Source of the DNA: Linnemannia schmuckeri
Taxonomy: Eukaryota > Mortierellomycota > Mortierellomycetes > Mortierellales > Mortierellaceae
Direction: 5' to 3'
NCBI GenBank assembly: GCA_029449235.1
Contig: JANATG010000010.1
Coordinates: 310,001 to 374,000, forward strand
DNA length: 64,000 nucleotides
Shown: piece by piece, positions 59,801 through 64,000 of the stretch
Numbering within the stretch: the stretch's first letter is position 1
How the letters are laid out: every line of letters begins with the position of its first letter
Notes under the pieces: generated by a model
What the model was told of the DNA's origin: nothing
Databases searched by the model: none
What the model saw: only the letters and a program-made list of their open reading frames with translations
Translations under genes and position numbers: made by a program

Positions 59801-62800
59801 ATTAGTTTTTAGTCTTGTTGGATTGGTCTTTTGTACAATTCGATCTCTCTTGCGATCGTAGTTGTTTGGTTGTTGTTTGAGAGAGGCAATGATGGTGAGT
59901 GAGAGTTGTAAGTGTGAACGGTGGAGAGAGTGCTCCTTGGTTTCCTTTCACAAGGGTGGGCGGGCTTGTAGAAGGACAACAGAGAGGCGTGAATGTGAAA
60001 TAGGAGGAAGCGGGGTCTGTGCGAATGAAATTGAGCAAACCATCAACGGGGATTGGTTCAGCGGAGGATGAGTGAAAAGGGAGGAAGAAGGTCAGTCAAA
60101 AAAAACAAAGTTTTGTTGGTACAAACGAGTTATCGCTATGTACCTCATCCCATTTTTTTTTTTATACGCAGGTTGAGTGGATCGTGATTGAGAGCACCTC
60201 TCATCGGTCGATTGAAGAGGGCGAAGGGGAGGAGGAAGGTGGAGGATGTCCCGTCGGTCGTTCGTTCTATCATGTCGTGATGTTTTGAGTTTTTGTCCTA
60301 TTCACTTTGGATAGAAATCTGTTTTCTGTTGGACGAGGACGTAATAGTCCGTTGCGGTTTTTGCTATCGTCCCTGGGTTGATCGGGAAACGAGAAGGAAT
60401 AGAAAAAGGGCAAAAGAGCTATGATGACAGAACGAGGAAAAGTAAAAGAAGAAAGAAGCAACGCGCGATGGTAAAAGATTGACTGAGAGAAAAGAGGTGG
60501 ACATCAATGTCAGAAAGCCAAGACAGAAGAGGACCAAGACACTGCAGGAAGAGTGAGCTAATTGGGATGGATTGGAATGCCGGTGTTGATGTTGAACAAC
60601 ACCCACACGCACACACACATTTATTTTCTGCATTATAAAAAGAACATCGACAACGACAACAACAGTAACAACATGCAAACAACCAGGATTACCATGTTTG
60701 TATTATTCCATGAAAAGTCGTTTGTATGTATTTATGTCATCGCAGTAAGAAAAGAAAACAAGGACATACACAATGTGTACACAAAAGACAGAAACGAAAT
60801 TGAACAAGAGTAAGAAGAAAGGGTGTAGCGGTGGAGGTTTACTTTGTATTGTGGGTGTATTTTTATCTGCACGAGAAAATCAAGCAATGCCATGACCACC
60901 ATGATTTATGGAGTAGGTGGTCCTGCGCTTTTGGAGGTGTGTTGTAGACATGGTGACCATGTTGTTACTTATTACTCGAACAATAATAACAAGATGGCAT
61001 TGACCTCTTTGTCATGTATGAGTTCTCCGTGGAGAAATAAAAAAGATGCGAACAGACAGCGAGCTCCAGCGTTTCAATTGGTTCCTTCCTTGCTTTCAAG
61101 ATCTCCTAGACGCGAAGTGCGATTCACGCTCATGAACTCCATTTCGCGCCATGCCTGAATGAGCGATGACAACGCGCGCGAATAAAGGAAACCGGGAAAA
61201 ACTTTTCTGCTTCCCTCTTCCTTCAATGGTCATTGTAAAAGATACAAAAGGGGGTTAGGAACAAAATAAAAGTGAGGGGTATGAAAGAAGAAAAAAATTG
61301 AAAAGGGAGAAAGGGAAGGGAGAGGGGAGGAGTCAAGGAAGAAAAAACAACAAGGGGGTAGCTCATGTTTTAAAACGATCTGGCGTTCCCTATTGGCGAA
61401 TATCAATCATGAGAGAACGAGAGAAAGGAGGGCACAAGGGTTGGCGGAAAATGGCGAAAGGGGAGGAGCTGTATGTCGATACGATTGAATATGATAGGAG
61501 AAAAAGAAGGAAGGGGATAGGATAAGGTAAAGGCAAAGGTAGCTCAGAAGGTACTAGGCTTAGTGAAGATGACGATGGGATCGGGGATACTGGGGGTTCG
61601 TTTAGACTGGGCTGCTGCTACTGGGGGGGAAGGAAGAATACATTAGCGAGAGGGTTAGTAACACTAGTTGGTTAAGTAAAAAGAGGTTCGTAAAGGAGGA
61701 CCACCGCAGTACCCGCGGCTCTTTTGGCTCAAAAAAACAAAAAGGTTACGAGCCGCAAGGGCAAGCCCATTGGTTCACCTTCTGTGCTGGGTGCAATTGT
61801 TTTTTTAGTCTTCAGTTAAAAAGGCAGAAGCGGGTGGATATGAATGGGTGAATGGGGGTCGATGTGGCTGGCTCTCTGGCTCTCTCAATGTTGAGGTAAG
61901 AGAAACACAGGGCTCAGTTGTTAATGCAATGCAGAACGAACGAGGGAGGTGCCAATGGGAGGACAAAAAGCAGGGTTAAAAAGGCGAATGAGCGCCTACG
62001 ACTAGCGGATGAGAGGAAGAGAACAATAAGCAAGGGTCGAAGTAAGAAAAGAGAAAAATAAAGGGCTTGTTTGCGCGAACAAACAAACAAAAAAGCAGCG
62101 AAGGATCGAAAGTGGAGCAGAGCAGACAAAGAAGACCGAGCGGACCTTTTTCGTTCTTTTTCTTTTTTGATGAACGACCGATCCTACAGCAGTTCCTCTA
62201 ATTGATGGGATAGTATGAGGGTGATGAGCTAACTAGTCTTGATTCCTGATTGATCAATGGCATTGCGAACTGACTGTTCAATTGAATACCGCGGGACCCA
62301 GGTGGTCGGTCGCCGGGACTATCATCAATGATCAAACTATTGTAGGTGATAATGATTATCTTTTCAATGATGACCCGTTTCTTTCCCCTACCTAGGCAAA
62401 AGTGTTACTGTTCTCTGTCTATCAATATTCAAGATAGAAAACCAAACAGGCACTTCTTGCTGCAAGGAGTGTGTGTGGTGTGTGAAACCAGCTTTGGTTT
62501 TTTCTCTTTGGCCCATTTGAATTGAATGAAGAAATGGCAAGTAAAAATAGAAAAACTGGCATTTTCAAAAGGGGAGTGAGAGTAAGAAGGTGTAGATCGA
62601 ACAGATTTTTTTTAGTTTGATTTGCTTGGAAAGAGGGAGACCAATGGCCGTGCCAGAGCCATCAGCATCAAACGCTATTATGGGTAAGATGCTGCTTGCT
62701 CTCTCTCTTCTCTTTCTCTCTTGTTGTTGATGGATGTTACTTGTCGATATTGAAGTTAGTCGACAATAGTCCGCATCGGAAAAGGTACCAATCGCTGCTC

Positions 62801-63563
62801 TGCTCTTCGATATTATTTTTTTTTATTTCCATATGCCATACATCCACTGCAAGGTTGCAAGCCAGTCCAGTTCAGTCCAGTCCAGCCTGTCAACAACCAA
62901 AAAAAAGTCATCCAACAGTCGGTCAGTCAGTCAGTCATCCCCCTCCTTCTCTATTACTATTTAATTCAATTCAATCCCTCTACTACTCCCTCCTTTTTCT
63001 TCCCTTGTGCTCAATATGCCATGCGATGCGCATCCAATAATAAACAGCCGTCGAATAGACATCCCAGCAGGTCATCCTCCTCTCTTCTTGTTGCTGTTGT
63101 TACTCTTTCCCCCTCACCCCTTCCTCCTCCCCTTCTTCCTCCATATAAGTTGTTGGCTGTTCCCCCTTTTTTTTCTTGTTTTCCTTTTCTTTTCTCGTTT
63201 GCTTCCTTCGTTGCCTTCCCTTCCCTCTTCCTCTTTATTTTCTACTTTTCCCTTCTTCCTTTTCATCCTCTTCTTCCTCTTCTTCCTCTTCTTCGCTCTC
63301 TCCCTTTCTCATATACACACACACACACACTCACTCACACTCACTCTACCATCCTCCCATTTCAATCGGCCCTCTTCCTTCCTTCTATCTATCCAACGCA
63401 AACTACACCATTGCTCCTTCCTTCTCTTTCAATCGAAAGCATCTTACCGCACACCCTCTTTCTATCTTTCCTCCACCCCGCCCAAGAAAAAACCACATCC
63501 CACACTAAACCAATAACTCTTTTCACAGTGTCGCCAACCGTTCGTCAATCCCACAACCGATCT
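56862..63563. other. 6.7-kb gene-poor stretch
   Basis: No recognisable gene on either strand. It contains short tetranucleotide repeats (GGAC near 59174-59222), A/T homopolymers, a CCAGT-type repeat near 62870-62890, and from about 62.9 kb a strongly pyrimidine-rich leader for the next gene. A possible short coding exon at 62644-62683 is discussed with that gene. Confidence 0.5.
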
Positions 63564-64000
63564 ATGACCGGTCCCCTCACCATGTCTGCCTCCCATATCC
63601 TTCATCGAGGACGCAGCGTCTTCTCGAAGCTCAACAAGAAATATAGACTTCCCGCTACTTCTATCTCAACAACCTCCGAATCCACTTCCTCTGCTTCCTC
63701 TATCCGCTCTTTCTCGACTCCTTCCTCCTCCGCCTCTATTCTTACCACCGCTTCCTCAACAGAATCTATTCAAACTACCACTACCACAGCACCGGCACAA
63801 CAGCAGCAGCAAGATCCTCAGGAGGCTGCTAGGGCTCAGCAGTTTTTTGAGCTCGGTCAGCAGTTGCTCTTTGGCCGCTACGGCCATTCCAAGGACGAGA
63901 CCGCAGCCGTCGAATACTACCGCATGGCCACCCAGCTGGGCCATCTCGAGGCCCAGGGGGCGCTTGCCTTCTGCTACGAGTTTGGACTGGGTATCCAGGC
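63564..64000 (+). CDS. Sel1-repeat protein, 5' part only (runs off the window)
   Basis: Open from the ATG at 63564 to the window end (145 codons). The first 85 residues are Ser/Thr-rich with a basic start (HILHRGRSVFSKLNKKYRLP) that could act as a mitochondrial leader. A Gln run follows, then a Sel1/TPR-like repeat: FELGQQLLFGRYGHSKDETA, AVEYYRMATQLGHLEAQGAL, AFCYEFGLGIQ. Such repeats scaffold protein interactions. An alternative 5' exon is possible. ATG at 62644 with a G|GTAAGA donor at 62683/62684 would splice in phase to an acceptor at 63528 and add 25 residues; the intervening DNA is CT-rich, like an untranslated leader. The 63564 start is the simpler reading. Confidence 0.8.
   Translation, partial: MTGPLTMSASHILHRGRSVFSKLNKKYRLPATSISTTSESTSSASSIRSFSTPSSSASILTTASSTESIQTTTTTAPAQQQQQDPQEAARAQQFFELGQQLLFGRYGHSKDETAAVEYYRMATQLGHLEAQGALAFCYEFGLGIQ

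Noticed and set aside
62644..63563. Long pyrimidine-rich open frames before the Sel1 gene
   Set aside because: The Ser/Phe/Leu/Pro-only composition is what CT-rich leader DNA gives in any frame.

Overview
This window is nuclear DNA of a filamentous fungus. Genes have short spliceosomal introns with GTRNGT-type donors and CTAAC-like branch sites. Leaders are pyrimidine-rich, and proteins carry long His/Gln/Ser/Ala low-complexity tails. A CSL-family transcription factor, a mitochondrial-looking indoleamine dioxygenase, many Asn/His/Gln tracts and a tandem F-box/leucine-rich cluster point to an early-diverging fungus of the Mucoromycota. My best guess is the Mortierellaceae; this is inference from gene content and no search was run.

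Layout. 0.2-2.6 kb: indoleamine 2,3-dioxygenase (+, three exons). 2.9-4.4 kb: a 503-residue low-complexity protein of unknown function (-). 5.2-7.2 kb: Rab11/Ypt31 GTPase (-) with a 19-nt micro-exon. 9.5-13.4 kb: Ser/Thr protein kinase (+, four exons). 13.4-26.7 kb: a 13-kb stretch with no recognisable gene. 26.7-30.8 kb: CSL (CBF1/Su(H)/Lag-1) DNA-binding protein (+). 31.2-32.05 kb: YCII-domain protein (-). 32.3-42.9 kb: a head-to-tail F-box family cluster (+) with three long pseudogenes, one 3' remnant and one intact gene at the right end. 43.2-44.7 kb: a small membrane protein (-). 47.1-49.1 kb: a long protein ending in a Pkr1-type V-ATPase assembly domain (-). 50.2-52.0 kb: two CAP/PR-1 secreted-protein copies (+), the first only a first-exon relic. 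52.9-53.2 kb: a cytochrome c whose axial Met is replaced by Lys (+). 54.4-56.9 kb: an LtrA-family membrane protein (+, five exons). 56.9-63.5 kb: another gene-poor stretch. 63.56 kb to the end: the 5' part of a Sel1-repeat protein (+).

The genes do not form an obvious pathway or cluster apart from the tandem duplications. Several products look mitochondrial: the dioxygenase has a presequence with an R-3 cleavage motif, the YCII protein has a basic leader, and cytochrome c acts in the intermembrane space. Others belong to the endomembrane system (Rab11, the Pkr1 domain) or the secretory route (CAP).

The best leads are the Lys-for-Met cytochrome c, the Pkr1 domain joined to a 550-residue charged extension, the decaying F-box array, and the CAP protein that lost its metal-site histidines next to a relic with an altered TATA box. 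I found no CRISPR, rRNA or tRNA and no transposase or reverse transcriptase.
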